NCBI RefSeq assembly: GCF_963360655.1
Contig: NZ_OY725712.1
Coordinates: 186,001-250,000, forward strand
From: Collinsella aerofaciens
GTDB lineage: Bacteria > Actinomycetota > Coriobacteriia > Coriobacteriales > Coriobacteriaceae
Length of the DNA: 64,000 nucleotides
Direction of reading: 5' to 3'
Shown: positions 27,140 to 36,977 of the stretch, in pieces
How the letters are laid out: each line of letters begins with the position of its first letter
Numbering within the stretch: position 1 is the stretch's first letter
The notes under the pieces: generated by a model
Seen by the model: the letters and a program-made list of their open reading frames with translations, nothing else
Database searches by the model: none
Told to the model about the DNA's origin: nothing
Program-made: the position numbers and the translations under genes

Positions 27140-27240
27140 CCTGCCGAAAAGGGACAGGTTTATTTTGGTAGGTTTTATCAGGGGAAACGACATTTGCCCA
27201 TATAAAACCGACCAAAATAAACCTGTCCCTAAATGGCAGG
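27140..27240. repeat. Long near-perfect palindrome between clpX and valS
   Basis: The arms 27150-27178 and 27202-27230 are 29 bases with one mismatch (AGGGACAGGTTTATTTTGGT and onward), with a further CCTGCC/GGCAGG pair outside. The loop is 23 bases. Together with copy B it fills the gap 26942-27278, which has no gene. Confidence 0.85.
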
Positions 27241-27263
27241 CCCCGCGGTGGTTGCCGCGGGGC
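27240..27263 (-). terminator. Hairpin after clpX
   Basis: A perfect 9-bp stem GCCCCGCGG/CCGCGGGGC with a 6-base loop, 15 bases after the clpX stop. The T-run on the minus strand is poor (CCTGCCATTTAG), so termination strength is uncertain. Confidence 0.6.
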
Positions 27264-27278
27264 ATGGATTCAAGCTAT

Positions 27279-28688
27279 TTAACCGTAGATGCGTTGGGGC
27301 TGCTCTTCGCCCTTTACGGAGGCTTCGGTCACGATGACCTTGGAAACACCCTCCTCGCTGGGGAGGTCGAACATCGTCTGCTGCAGCACGTCCTCGCAGA
27401 TGGAGCGCAGGCCGCGGGCGCCGGTCTTGCGGGCAAGCGCCATGCGGGCGATCTCGTGCAGGGCGGCATCCTCAAACTCAAGCTCAACGTCCTCGAGCTG
27501 GAACATCTTGCGGTACTGACGCACCACGGCGTTCTTGGGCTCGGTCAGGATCGACACCAGGTCGTCCTCGTCGAGCGCCTGCGTCTGGGTGACGACGGGC
27601 GTACGTCCCACAAACTCGGGAATCATGCCAAAGGCGTTGAGGTCCTGCGGGAGCACCTGGCGCAGCAGGTCGTTCTCGTCGACCGAGGTAGGGCCGGCGA
27701 TCTCGGAGTTAAAGCCCACGCCCTTGTTGCCCACGCGATCGGCGATGATCTTGTCCAGACCCACAAAGGCACCACCGCAGATAAACAGGATGTTGGTCGT
27801 GTCGATCTGCAGCAGCTCCTGCTGGGGATGCTTGCGGCCGCCGGTGGGCGGAACGCTTGCCACCGTGCCCTCAAGAATCTTAAGCAGCGCCTGCTGAACG
27901 CCCTCGCCCGAAACATCGCGGGTGATGGAGAGGTTCTCGGCCTTGCGGGCGATCTTGTCGATCTCGTCCACGTAGATAATGCCAACCTGCGCGCGCTCAA
28001 TATCGCCATCGGCGGCATTGATGAGCTTGAGCAGGATGTTCTCCACGTCCTCGCCCACGTAACCGGCCTCGGTGAGCGCGGTGGCGTCGGCGATGGCAAA
28101 CGGCACCTCGAGGATGCGCGCGAGCGTCTGCGCCAGAAGCGTCTTACCGGTACCGGTGGGGCCGAGCAGCAGAATGTTGGACTTGGCGAGCTCCACCTCA
28201 TCCATATCATCGTCGAGCTGCGAGTCCAAACCGTCGTCAAAGGCCGAAAGCGCAGCACCGCCCTCGATCACGCGGCGGTAATGGTTGTACACGGCAACCG
28301 ACATGGCGCGCTTGGCGTCCTCCTGGCCCATGACATAGGCCGAAAGCTCGTCATAAATCTCGTGCGGCGTCGGCACATGCGTAATGACCTGACGGGCGTC
28401 GTCCTCGAGCTCAAAGCCCTCGGCCTCGGGGTCCACGGCGGGCTGAGATGCAGCCTGCCCGTGATCGTTGAGAAAGCCCGGCAGCTTGCCGTTGCGGGCA
28501 GCGTCCATAAAGTCCGAAGCCAGCGACTCCTCCAAGATCTCGGAGCAGGCGGCGACGCACTCGTCGCAGATAAAGATGTTGGTCGGACCCTTTACAAGGC
28601 GGCGAACCTGCCCCTGCTCTTTTCCGCAGAAGGAGCAGCGGATGGGGTTGCCGTTCTCGTCAAAGTTGTCCTGCATGTTACCGGCCAT
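27279..28688 (-). CDS. clpX: ATP-dependent Clp protease ATP-binding subunit ClpX
   Basis: 469 aa from ATG 28688, one base after the clpP stop, with AAGGA upstream. The N-terminal zinc finger is RCSFCGKEQ...[10 protein letters not shown]. The AAA+ core has the Walker [15 protein letters not shown] and Walker [13 protein letters not shown] 20-residue acidic insert ([17 protein letters not shown]) lies before Walker A. ClpX unfolds substrates and feeds them to ClpP. Confidence 0.95.
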   Translation of the reverse strand: MAGNMQDNFDENGNPIRCSFCGKEQGQVRRLVKGPTNIFICDECVAACSEILEESLASDFMDAARNGKLPGFLNDHGQAASQPAVDPEAEGFELEDDARQVITHVPTPHEIYDELSAYVMGQEDAKRAMSVAVYNHYRRVIEGGAALSAFDDGLDSQLDDDMDEVELAKSNILLLGPTGTGKTLLAQTLARILEVPFAIADATALTEAGYVGEDVENILLKLINAADGDIERAQVGIIYVDEIDKIARKAENLSITRDVSGEGVQQALLKILEGTVASVPPTGGRKHPQQELLQIDTTNILFICGGAFVGLDKIIADRVGNKGVGFNSEIAGPTSVDENDLLRQVLPQDLNAFGMIPEFVGRTPVVTQTQALDEDDLVSILTEPKNAVVRQYRKMFQLEDVELEFEDAALHEIARMALARKTGARGLRSICEDVLQQTMFDLPSEEGVSKVIVTEASVKGEEQPQRIYG

Positions 28689-28689
28689 C

Positions 28690-29316
28690 CTAGGCGTCCT
28701 TCGCGGCAAGGTCGCGCGAGGTGACGATACGGTCGATCAGGCCGTAGTCGAGGGCCTCGGCAGCGGTCAGGTAGTTGTCGCGCTCGGTGTCGGCCTGGAC
28801 CTTCTCGATGGGCTGGCCAGAGGCGTCGGACAGGATCTGGTTGAGCTCGCGGCGGGTCTTCTTGATCTCCTCGGCCACGATCTCGATCTCGGTCTGCTGG
28901 CCCTGGGCACCGCCGCTGGGCTGGTGAATCATAACCTTGGAGTGCGGCAGGCAGAAGCGCTTGCCCTTGGCGCCGGCCGAAAGCAGCACGGCGGCCATAG
29001 ACGCGGCCATGCCCACACAGATGGTAGAAACCTGCGGCTTGATGAAGTTCATGGTGTCCAGAATCGCCAGGCCGGAGTAGACCTCGCCGCCGGGCGAATT
29101 GATGTAGAGCGAGATATCCTTCTCGGCATCCTGGCTCTCAAGATGCAGCAGCTGGGCAACGACCAGGTTGGCACTGACGGAGTTGATCTCCTCGCCCAAG
29201 AAGATGATGCGGTCGTTGAGCAGGCGCGAATAGATATCGTAGCTGCGCTCGCCGCGCGGCGTCTGCTCGATAACGTATGGCACGAGGGCGGAATCGAACT
29301 TAGCGATCATACGCAT
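28690..29316 (-). CDS. clpP: ATP-dependent Clp protease proteolytic subunit ClpP
   Basis: 208 aa from ATG 29316; an ATG two codons later and a TTG at 29340 are alternatives, since AGAGAG and GGAG both offer ribosome sites. It shows the catalytic Ser in [11 protein letters not shown], the His in [11 protein letters not shown] and the Asp in the ILSDASGQP region. [22 protein letters not shown] is the usual ClpP opening. It is directly followed by clpX, so the pair is co-transcribed. Confidence 0.95.
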   Translation of the reverse strand: MRMIAKFDSALVPYVIEQTPRGERSYDIYSRLLNDRIIFLGEEINSVSANLVVAQLLHLESQDAEKDISLYINSPGGEVYSGLAILDTMNFIKPQVSTICVGMAASMAAVLLSAGAKGKRFCLPHSKVMIHQPSGGAQGQQTEIEIVAEEIKKTRRELNQILSDASGQPIEKVQADTERDNYLTAAEALDYGLIDRIVTSRDLAAKDA

Positions 29317-29350
29317 CTCCATTTCTCTCTTGCGGACCAAATTGGTTCTA

Positions 29351-29397
29351 GATAAACGTACGGTGCCCGCATGCTATGCATTGGCTGGCACCGTACG
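29351..29397 (-). terminator. Hairpin between tig and clpP
   Basis: A perfect 11-bp stem CGTACGGTGCC/GGCACCGTACG with a 19-base loop, followed on the minus strand by TTTATC. It may partly end tig transcripts before clpP. Confidence 0.6.
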
Positions 29398-29473
29398 AAG
29401 CTACCGGATAACCGGTGTATAACTTTACCCCATCACGGGCGCACGCATGCGCTCGCGGGCAAGGTGGCGAGAA

Positions 29474-30772
29474 TTACTCGGCGTCCTTGGCGGTCTCGTC
29501 GACCTCGGTCACCTTGGCGTTCTCGACCAGGTGGTCGACGGCCTTGGAGCGACGGATGGACTCGCGGACGGCAGGCATGCGGCCATCGGCGATGAACTCG
29601 GCCTTTGAAGCCTCGACGTCCTTGACGCCGGCCTTCTCGAACTCGGCGTTGATATCATCCTCGGTGACCTCAATCTTGAGCTCACGAGCGAGGGCGTCGA
29701 GAGCCAGGGACTCACGGGCAACGTCGTTGGCCTGCTTGTGCAGGTCGCCGATGAACTGCTCCATGGTCAGGCCGGAAGCGGGCAGCCAGGTGTCCAGCGT
29801 CATGCCGCGGGCAGCGAGGTTGGACAGGAAGTTCTGGCCAAGCTCCTCAAAGACGGACTGCTCGTAGTCGGCGTCCATCTCGTCGAGCTGCAGACGCTCG
29901 GCGAGAGCGGAGACGCAACGGTTCTCCTTCTCGGCCGGGAGGCGGGAAGCCTTGTCCTGCTCGATCTCGATCTTGATGGCGTCGCGCATGGCGTCGATGC
30001 TGTCAAAGCCAAAGTCGGACTTGACGAGCTCGTCGGTGAGCTCGGGGGTGTTGCGAACCTTGATGCCCTTGACGGTGACCTCGACGGTGTGGGTCTCGGC
30101 CTCCTCGCCCTCCTCGACCTCGTCGGTCCAGGTGACGGTCTTGACGTCGTCAACGTTGGCGCCGATCAGGGCCTCGTTGAACTCCTTGGGGTTGCTGTCG
30201 CTACCGGCGATGAGCATGCGGCCCTCGGCGGCAAAGTTGTCGGCGTTCTCGACGGCCTTGAGGTCGACGGTGACGTAGTCCTCGGCCTCGACGGCGCGAC
30301 CCTCGACGTCCTCGAAAGTGGCACGGTAGTTGAGGAGCATCTCGACCTGGTTGTTGATCTCGGACTCGGTGACCTCCGCAGGGGGCATCTCGATCTCGAC
30401 AGCGTCGAAGGAGGAGAGCTCAGCGGCAGGACGCAGGGAGAACTCGACGGTGTAGGTGTAGTCCTCGTGATCCTTGGCGAGGTCGAGGTCCTTGTAGTCA
30501 CCGTTCTTGGTGGGGACGATGTCCAGCTCGTTGAGGACGGCGGGCTCGTTGGCGGCGATCAGGTCGTTGGTGGCCTGAGCGAGGGTAGCCTCGGCGCCAA
30601 GTGCGGAGTCGATGACCGGACGGGGAGCCTTGCCGGCGCGGAAGCCCGGGAAGCGGTACTTCTTGGCGGTATCCTTGTAGGCCTTCTTAATCGCGGCGTC
30701 GACGTCGGCGGCCGGGATGGTGACCGTAGCGGTGAGCTTGGCGTCCTTGACGTCAGAAGCGGTGATGTTCAA
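29474..30772 (-). CDS. tig: Trigger factor (ribosome-associated chaperone)
   Basis: 432 aa if translation begins at TTG 30772, which has AGGAGG six bases upstream and gives MNITASDVKDAKLT; ATG 30787 is the alternative but has only a weak ribosome site. The ribosome-binding loop is present as FPGFRAGKAPRPVI (GFRxGKxP motif). The peptidyl-prolyl isomerase domain follows (DYVTVDLKAVENADNFAAEGRM, VTVKGIKVRNTPEL). The C-terminal domain is helical and highly acidic, ending in an acidic tail. Order tig-clpP-clpX is classical. Confidence 0.93.
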   Translation of the reverse strand: MNITASDVKDAKLTATVTIPAADVDAAIKKAYKDTAKKYRFPGFRAGKAPRPVIDSALGAEATLAQATNDLIAANEPAVLNELDIVPTKNGDYKDLDLAKDHEDYTYTVEFSLRPAAELSSFDAVEIEMPPAEVTESEINNQVEMLLNYRATFEDVEGRAVEAEDYVTVDLKAVENADNFAAEGRMLIAGSDSNPKEFNEALIGANVDDVKTVTWTDEVEEGEEAETHTVEVTVKGIKVRNTPELTDELVKSDFGFDSIDAMRDAIKIEIEQDKASRLPAEKENRCVSALAERLQLDEMDADYEQSVFEELGQNFLSNLAARGMTLDTWLPASGLTMEQFIGDLHKQANDVARESLALDALARELKIEVTEDDINAEFEKAGVKDVEASKAEFIADGRMPAVRESIRRSKAVDHLVENAKVTEVDETAKDAE

Positions 30773-30863
30773 CACGTTCCTCCTCATACTGCCCAGCTTA
30801 TCTGAGGTGCTGGTACCTTTATGCAACAGAGTGTCGCGACGGCCAAGGCCGACGCTGGTGCGT

Positions 30864-30947
30864 TGGTGCGGGCGAAAGGACTCGAACCTTCACGGGAATC
30901 CCACCAGAACCTAAATCTGGCGCGTCTACCAATTCCGCCACGCCCGC
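30864..30947 (-). tRNA. tRNA-Leu (anticodon UAG)
   Basis: 84 bases with encoded CCA. The acceptor stem GCGGGCG/CGCCCGC, the anticodon arm CCAGA-TTTAGGT-TCTGG, a variable arm (TGGGATTCCCGT) and the T-arm GGTTCGAGTCC are all complete. The gap 30788-31087 otherwise holds only the terminator below. Confidence 0.95.
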
Positions 30948-31033
30948 ATGAGCGCACAGACTAGGAATGATAGCAGATACGAACGGCAAGCGCACGCACA
31001 CCTTTTACAGGCTCACGACCTCACCACGAGTGC

Positions 31034-31058
31034 AAAAGGCGGGGCGAGTTGCCCCGCC
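31034..31058 (-). terminator. Terminator after the molybdenum hydroxylase gene
   Basis: Perfect 8-bp stem GGCGGGGC/GCCCCGCC with a 5-base loop, followed on the minus strand by TTTT. Confidence 0.8.
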
Positions 31059-31087
31059 CCGCAAATTACGACTTGTTCGCAGACCCG

Positions 31088-33919
31088 CTACTCCCCCAGC
31101 AGGGCCTTCTCGGGCGTGATCGGCAGCGAGCGAACTTGGTGGCCGGTGGCGTGCGCCACGGCCGAGGCAACGGCGGCGAGCGGCGTGTTAATGACGACCT
31201 CGCCGATCGACTTGGCACCAAACGGACCCGTCGGCTCGTAACTCGGCTCAAAGGCCACGCGAATGCTGCCGATATCCAGGCGCGTGGGCAGCTTGTAGCT
31301 CATGAAGTTGCCGGTGCGTAGGCGTCCGCGATCGTCATGCTCGACAATCTCGTAGAGCGCGTGACCGATGCCCTGGGCAATGCCGCCCTCGGCCTGGACG
31401 CGCGCGAGTGCCTCGTTGATCACGGTGCCGCAATCGACGGCCGCCGCGTAGTCCACCACGGTCACCTTGCCGGTGGCCTTGTCGACCTCGACCTCGGCAA
31501 TGCCGGCCATAAACGGTGGAGGCGAAACGGGCAGGCAGGCAGAGGCGTGCGAGGTCAGCGCGTCGCCACCCTCGATGTTCTTGACACACAGGTTGGCAAA
31601 GTCGCGCAGCGTAAGGTAGCGACCGCGCTCGCGAGCGGCACGCTCGTCGGACAGGCGCACGTACTGACCATCAAAGACCACGTCGGCGGCGTCAACGTCC
31701 CACATCTGGGCGGCCTTGGCGCAAATCTTCTCGCGCAGCTCGGCTGCGGCGTTCTTGGCGGCAAGGCCCGTCACGTAGGTACCGGAGCTCGCGTACGAGC
31801 CGGCGTCGAACGGCGACACGTCGGTGTCTACGCCGCGCACCACAATCTGTGAGCTCTCCACGCCCAGCTCCTCGGCAGCAATCTGCGCCAGGATCGTGTC
31901 GACACCCATGCCGTTATCGGTGGCGCCGGTGCCGATGGTAATGAAGCCGTCCTCTTCCAGGCGCATGTCGATGCCGGCGATGTCCACGTTGGAGATACCC
32001 GAGCCCTGCATGGTGAGCGCGCAGCCCAGGGCGCGCACGCGGTCGCCCAGGTCCACGGCCAGCGGCTTGTCGCGCCAGCCGATCATGTCCATCGCGCGCA
32101 GCAGGCAGCGGTCGAGCGCACAGGCGTTGAGCTTCTCGTTGTAGTACTGCGGCATGATCTCGCCCTCGCGCACGATGTTCTTAAGGCGCAGGTCGGCGGG
32201 ATCCATGTGCAGCATGTCGGCGAGCTCGTTGACGGCGCTCTCCACGGCAAACTGGCCCTGGGTGGCACCGTAGCCACGATACGCGCCGCCGCGGTTAGTG
32301 TTGGTGTAGACGGCGTCCCACCTAAAGCGGCTCGCCTTCACATGGTTGTAGATGGGCAGGCTCTTGTGGCCCGACAGGCCGATCGTCGTGGTAGCGTGCT
32401 CGCCGTACGCGCCGGCGTTGGACAGCGTATGCAGATCGATAGCCGTGATGGTGCCGTCGTTCATGGCGCCCAGCTTAACAGTCATCTGCATCTGGTGGCG
32501 CGAGTTGCCCGCGGTGATGGTCTCCTCGCGGGTGTAGCAGCAGTAGCTCGGACGGCCGGTCTGCTGTGTCACGAACGCCACGAAGATCTCGCAGCAGCCC
32601 GTCTGCTTGGAGCCAAAGCCGCCACCGATGCGCGGCTTAATGACTTGCACCTGCGACTGCGGAATATCGAGCGACTGCGCGACCATGCGGCGCACGTGGA
32701 AGGGCACCTGCGTGGAAGTGGTCACCGAGATACGCCCGAACGCGTCGGTCGTCGCGAAGGCGCGGAAGGTCTCCATGGGCGCGGTCTGCGTGGCCTGGCT
32801 GGTGTAGGTGCGCTCAAAGACGATGTCGCTCTGGGCGAAGGCCTCGTCCAGATCGCCAAAATCACTGGTACCGCTGCACACCAGGTTGCGCGGGACATCG
32901 CCGCCCTGCGGGAACATAAAGGTCACGTCGCCCTCGGGGTGGACCACGATGTCGTTATCGAGTGCCTGTGTAAAGTCGAGCAGCGGCTCGAGCACCTCGT
33001 AGTCGACCTTGATGAGCTTAAGCGCCTTATCGGCGGCCTCCTCGGTCTCGGCGGCGACGATCGCCACCTCCTCGTTTTGGTAACGCACGAGGTTCTCGAG
33101 AATCAGGCGGTCGTAGGGACTCGGCTGCGGATAGCTCTGGCCGGCGATGGTAAAGCGGCGCTTGGGCACGTCCTCGTAGGTGTAGACGCCCACGACGCCG
33201 GGCACCTTCAACGCACGCGAGGTGTCGATGGAGCGGATCTTGGCGCGCGCATAGGGGCTGCGTTTGAGCTTAACAATGAGCGCGCCGGCGGGCACCATGT
33301 CGCCCGTGTAGACGGGACGGCCCTCGAGCAGAGCCTTCGAATCCTTCTTGGGCTGCTTGTGGGTAATCTGCTTGTACGCGACACCGTCGGAGCTCGTGTC
33401 GTTGACGGGCAGCTCGGGCATCTCGAAGCCCACCTGCACGCCGGACTCGTTGAGGAAGCGGACGATGGCGCGCAGCTGGCTCTCGTAGCCGCTGCAACGG
33501 CACAGGTTGCCGGCGAGCTGGCGCGAGAGCTCCTCACGCGTGGCGACGAGGCTCGGGTCCTCCTTGGCGGCGCGGGCGAGCGCCAGCACGTTCATGATGA
33601 GACCGGGGGCGCAAAAACCGCACTGCTCGGCGCCTTCGGCAGCCATCGCGCGAGCGAGCGCCTCGGACTCGGCCTTAAGGCCCTCAAGCGTGGTGATGGT
33701 ATGTCCCTCAACACGGGCGGCGGGAACCGAGCAGCTCAGCACCGGGTCGCCGTCGAGCCACACCGTGCACAGGCCGCAGTTGGTGGTTTCGCAGGCGCAG
33801 CGCACCGACGCGCAGCCCTGCTCGCGCAGCAGCGCAAAGAGCATGGTGTCGGGGGCAATCTGAACCTTGACCTTGCGGCCGTTGAGCGTAAAGGAAAGAT
33901 CGATGAGTTTGGCAGCCAT
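31088..33919 (-). CDS. Xanthine dehydrogenase-family molybdenum hydroxylase, fused Fe-S and Mo subunits
   Basis: 943 aa fusing two normally separate subunits. Residues 1-80 form a plant-type [2Fe-2S] domain (CETTNCGLC ... SC) and about 95-155 the second [2Fe-2S] domain (CGFCAPG, CRCSGY). From about 200 on is the molybdopterin domain, with IGGGFGSKQ, GGAYRGYG and the catalytic Glu in GPFGAKSIGE. It hydroxylates a purine or other N-heterocycle or aldehyde with water as oxygen source. The FAD subunit gene is directly upstream with a one-base overlap. The exact substrate, and whether selenium is bound to molybdenum, cannot be told. Confidence 0.9.
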   Translation of the reverse strand: MAAKLIDLSFTLNGRKVKVQIAPDTMLFALLREQGCASVRCACETTNCGLCTVWLDGDPVLSCSVPAARVEGHTITTLEGLKAESEALARAMAAEGAEQCGFCAPGLIMNVLALARAAKEDPSLVATREELSRQLAGNLCRCSGYESQLRAIVRFLNESGVQVGFEMPELPVNDTSSDGVAYKQITHKQPKKDSKALLEGRPVYTGDMVPAGALIVKLKRSPYARAKIRSIDTSRALKVPGVVGVYTYEDVPKRRFTIAGQSYPQPSPYDRLILENLVRYQNEEVAIVAAETEEAADKALKLIKVDYEVLEPLLDFTQALDNDIVVHPEGDVTFMFPQGGDVPRNLVCSGTSDFGDLDEAFAQSDIVFERTYTSQATQTAPMETFRAFATTDAFGRISVTTSTQVPFHVRRMVAQSLDIPQSQVQVIKPRIGGGFGSKQTGCCEIFVAFVTQQTGRPSYCCYTREETITAGNSRHQMQMTVKLGAMNDGTITAIDLHTLSNAGAYGEHATTTIGLSGHKSLPIYNHVKASRFRWDAVYTNTNRGGAYRGYGATQGQFAVESAVNELADMLHMDPADLRLKNIVREGEIMPQYYNEKLNACALDRCLLRAMDMIGWRDKPLAVDLGDRVRALGCALTMQGSGISNVDIAGIDMRLEEDGFITIGTGATDNGMGVDTILAQIAAEELGVESSQIVVRGVDTDVSPFDAGSYASSGTYVTGLAAKNAAAELREKICAKAAQMWDVDAADVVFDGQYVRLSDERAARERGRYLTLRDFANLCVKNIEGGDALTSHASACLPVSPPPFMAGIAEVEVDKATGKVTVVDYAAAVDCGTVINEALARVQAEGGIAQGIGHALYEIVEHDDRGRLRTGNFMSYKLPTRLDIGSIRVAFEPSYEPTGPFGAKSIGEVVINTPLAAVASAVAHATGHQVRSLPITPEKALLGE

Positions 33920-34833
33920 TAGCGCACCTCGCTAGAATCGACGCCGGGCACGCGGCGGCAGGAATACTCGTCCGTGGCAAACTTAGGAATCTGCACGCTC
34001 TCGAGCTCGCGGGCAAGCGCGGCCGAAAGCTCGATGCCGGCGGCGCGGCGCACGGCCTGAATCGCCAGCGGGGCCGAAATGCGGCGGCGGTAGTCGGCCG
34101 AGCCCCACAGGTTGGTGCCGTAGCTCAGCGCGCGCACGGACGCGACGAGGGCACGAAGCTCGTCCTCGGAAGGCTGCTCGCTCACCAGGCCGCACGCCTC
34201 GCCCTGCAACAGGGTCGCGCGCAGCGGGCGGGCACCCACGGTGACGTGCCAGGAGTTGTCCCACCAGGCAGCGGTGACATTGAGCGAGGGGAAGTCGGTC
34301 GCGGCCTTGCGCACGGCCTCATAGCTGGCACGGTAATCGTGCTTGACGACCACCACGTGCTCGATCACGTCGCGCACGTAGCCCATGTCAACGAACTCGG
34401 CGAGCGGCACGCGGCCGGCACCCGTCAGCTCAACATAGGAATCGAGCGCGAGGAAGGCGGAGAGAACGTCCGAGAAGCCAAAGCGGCCGTAGATGCTGCC
34501 GCCCACCGTGGCGGTGTTGCGCAGTTGAACGCCCACGATATCGTGGACGGCAAACTCAAAGACATTGTTGACAAGCGCGTTGAGCCCGGCATGACGCTCG
34601 AGCTGGCGCAGGGTGCACATGGCACCGATGCGAAATTCGGTCTCGGTCTCCTCGATCTGATCGAGTCCGCAGGCCGAAAGGTCAATCGCCGTCGCCACAC
34701 GACGCGAACCCAGGCGCATCCAGATGCCACCGCCCACAATCTTGTTGTTGCGGTTCTTCTGCAAGAGCTCATAGGCTTCGGCCGCGTTTCCAACACGGAC
34801 GTAGGTACCGAACTTGAGCACGTTCTCCCCCAT
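33919..34833 (-). CDS. FAD-binding subunit of the molybdenum hydroxylase
   Basis: 304 aa, the CoxM/XdhB type. It has the FAD motifs KIVGGGIWMRLG and TVGGSIYGRFGFSD, followed by the CO-dehydrogenase flavoprotein C-terminal domain. It would pass electrons from the iron-sulfur clusters of the partner subunit to its acceptor. It is the first gene of a two-gene unit, about 60 bases after the gdhA terminator. Confidence 0.88.
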   Translation of the reverse strand: MGENVLKFGTYVRVGNAAEAYELLQKNRNNKIVGGGIWMRLGSRRVATAIDLSACGLDQIEETETEFRIGAMCTLRQLERHAGLNALVNNVFEFAVHDIVGVQLRNTATVGGSIYGRFGFSDVLSAFLALDSYVELTGAGRVPLAEFVDMGYVRDVIEHVVVVKHDYRASYEAVRKAATDFPSLNVTAAWWDNSWHVTVGARPLRATLLQGEACGLVSEQPSEDELRALVASVRALSYGTNLWGSADYRRRISAPLAIQAVRRAAGIELSAALARELESVQIPKFATDEYSCRRVPGVDSSEVR

Positions 34834-34895
34834 CTCTCCACTTGTCCAGTACCTTTAAGTGTACCAAACGAGGGGGCGCCGCCATCGTCCCCATA

Positions 34896-34930
34896 GAAAA
34901 AGGCTCCCAGCCGGATAGCTGGGAGCCTCA
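34896..34930 (-). terminator. Terminator of gdhA
   Basis: Perfect 11-bp stem AGGCTCCCAGC/GCTGGGAGCCT with a 6-base loop, followed on the minus strand by TTTTTC. Confidence 0.92.
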
Positions 34931-34954
34931 TCACATGCCATATCGAGCGAAGAC

Positions 34955-36310
34955 TTAGCAGACACCCTGGGCGAGCATGGCGTCGGCGACCTTCAGGAAG
35001 CCGGCGATGTTGGCGCCCATGACGAAGTTGCCCTCCTGGCCATACTCCTTGGCGGTGTCGTCCACGTTGTGGAACATGCCACGCATGAGCTGCTCGAGCT
35101 TGCCGTCGACCTCCTCGAAGGTCCAGGACAGATGCTCGGCGTTCTGGCTCATCTCCAGGCCGGACACGAGCACGCCGCCGGCGTTGGCAGCCTTACCGGG
35201 CATAAAGGCAACGCCGTTCTCCTGGAAGTAAGTCGTGGCCTCGATGGTCGTGGGCATGTTCGCGCCCTCGCCGACCACCTTGCAGCCGTTGGCGACGAGC
35301 GCCTGGGCGTCCTCGAGCAGCAGCGTGTTCTCGCGAGCGCAGGGCAGCGCGATGTCGCAGGGCAGCTGCCAAACGCCACGGCCGTCGCCCTCGTGCCACA
35401 CGGCGTTGGGCTTCTCGTCAACGTACATAGCGAGCGTAACGCCCTTGTCGTGGCCGGAGCGCTTCTTGTTGTAGACGTGCTCGAGCACAGTGTAGTCGAT
35501 GCCGTCGGGATCCTCGACCCAGCCGTGAGTATCGGAGCAGGCCAGCACCTTGCCGCCGAGCCGGGAGACCTTCTGGACGGCGTAGATAGCGACGTTACCG
35601 GAGCCGTGCACGACGACGTTCTTGCCCTCGAAGGAGTCGCCGCGGCTCTTGAGGTACTCGTCCACAAAGTAGGCCAGACCGTAGCCGGTGGCCTCGGTAC
35701 GGGCGAGCGAGCCGCCAAAGGAGAGGCCCTTGCCGGTGAGGACGCCGGTCCACTCGTTGGTCAGGCGCTTGTACTGACCGAACAGGTAGGCAACCTCGCG
35801 GCCGCCAACGCCCAGGTCGCCGGCAGGAACGTCGGTGTTGGGGCCGATGTGGCGATAGAGCTCGGTCATGAAGGACTGGCAGAAGTGCATGATCTCGTTG
35901 TTGGACTTGCCCTTGGGGTCGAAGTCGGAGCCGCCCTTGCCGCCGCCCATGGGAAGGGTGGTCAAGCTGTTCTTGAGGATCTGCTCCAGGCCAAGGAACT
36001 TGAGCATACCCAGGGTGACCGTCGGGTTAAAGCGCAGGCCGCCCTTGTAGGGTCCAATGGCAGAGTTGAACTCGACGCGATAGCCGCGGTTGACCTGAAC
36101 CTTGCCCTGGTCGTCGACCCAGGGAACACGGAACATGACGATGCGCTCGGGCTCGACGAGACGCTCCAACAGGGCGGCCTCCTCGTACTCGGGGTGGGCG
36201 TCGAGCGCCGGCTGGATGGTGCCGAGGATCTCGGTCGCGGCCTGGATGAACTCAGGCTGCTCGGGATAGCGGGCCTTGAGCTCTTCGAGAACTTTCTGCG
36301 TGTAGCTCAT
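34955..36310 (-). CDS. gdhA: NADP-specific glutamate dehydrogenase
   Basis: 451 aa from ATG 36310 with GGAGGAAGC upstream; a longer frame is rejected. The substrate site is GPYKGGLRFNPTV with the catalytic Lys region PMGGGKGGSDFDPKGKS, and the nucleotide-binding domain has VVHGSGNVAIYAVQK. Length and motifs fit the hexameric bacterial NADP type, which assimilates ammonium into glutamate. It is a single-gene unit; the gap 36311-36566 upstream shows nothing definite. Confidence 0.94.
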   Translation of the reverse strand: MSYTQKVLEELKARYPEQPEFIQAATEILGTIQPALDAHPEYEEAALLERLVEPERIVMFRVPWVDDQGKVQVNRGYRVEFNSAIGPYKGGLRFNPTVTLGMLKFLGLEQILKNSLTTLPMGGGKGGSDFDPKGKSNNEIMHFCQSFMTELYRHIGPNTDVPAGDLGVGGREVAYLFGQYKRLTNEWTGVLTGKGLSFGGSLARTEATGYGLAYFVDEYLKSRGDSFEGKNVVVHGSGNVAIYAVQKVSRLGGKVLACSDTHGWVEDPDGIDYTVLEHVYNKKRSGHDKGVTLAMYVDEKPNAVWHEGDGRGVWQLPCDIALPCARENTLLLEDAQALVANGCKVVGEGANMPTTIEATTYFQENGVAFMPGKAANAGGVLVSGLEMSQNAEHLSWTFEEVDGKLEQLMRGMFHNVDDTAKEYGQEGNFVMGANIAGFLKVADAMLAQGVC

Positions 36311-36566
36311 GCTTCCTCCAATGATGGGAAACGAAAATGTCGGTCGCGGCACCCTATGCGCCGCGAACTTTATCGAGTATGGATAATATCGCACTGTTGC
36401 AGCAAAGTTTCGCATAAGCCGACGAGCAGATGTTTCGTTTTGATTACGATGCAGGTAGAAGCGTTTTTGAGTGCCTGACGTGCAAAACCCGTGTTTCAAA
36501 CCTGTTTCGTCCACGTGTTCCAAACCAACACAAAGGTGCCTGTCCCCAATGTGGTGGTTTTGGTGG

Positions 36567-36962
36567 CTAGAGGACGAGCTGATGGTAGTCGGCGGGGGTT
36601 ACGCGGCCTTCGGTGGCAGCGCGGAAGGCCGCGAGCGCATCGCCCGAGAACGGCATGGCCCAGCACAGCCCGCAGCCGGCGGTAATGGAGCCGGGCAGCG
36701 GCATGATGCGCCCGGGCACACCGGCGGCAAGACACAGCTGTTCGCATTCCATCACATCGAAGGTGCTATCGAACGAAACGATGATCTTGCGTTCGTGGTC
36801 GAGGGCATCACCGGACGGGCCTTCGCGGTGTGCCTCACGATACGCCGCAGCGGCCGCTTCCTCTTCCGCAGTATGCCCACAGCCACCGCAGCCGCAGGTA
36901 CAGGGCTCGGAACCATCGCACGTGCAAGGCTCTCCCGTGTCGGGACAAATATCGTGAGACAT
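36567..36962 (-). CDS. DUF3343 (putative Se/S carrier-like) protein with Cys-rich N-terminus
   Basis: 131 aa. The N-terminal 30 residues are packed with cysteines (CPDTGEPCTCDGSEPCTCGCGGCGH) and are followed by the DUF3343 domain (IIVSFDSTFDVMECEQLCLAAGVPGRIMPLPGSITAGCGLC), a family annotated as a putative Se/S carrier and often next to selenium genes. It follows mobA by 15 bases and ends the selA-selB-selC-mobA row, which agrees with a role in selenium or sulfur handling. No activity is proven. Confidence 0.78.
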   Translation of the reverse strand: MSHDICPDTGEPCTCDGSEPCTCGCGGCGHTAEEEAAAAAYREAHREGPSGDALDHERKIIVSFDSTFDVMECEQLCLAAGVPGRIMPLPGSITAGCGLCWAMPFSGDALAAFRAATEGRVTPADYHQLVL

Positions 36963-36977
36963 GGCAACTCCAATCGT

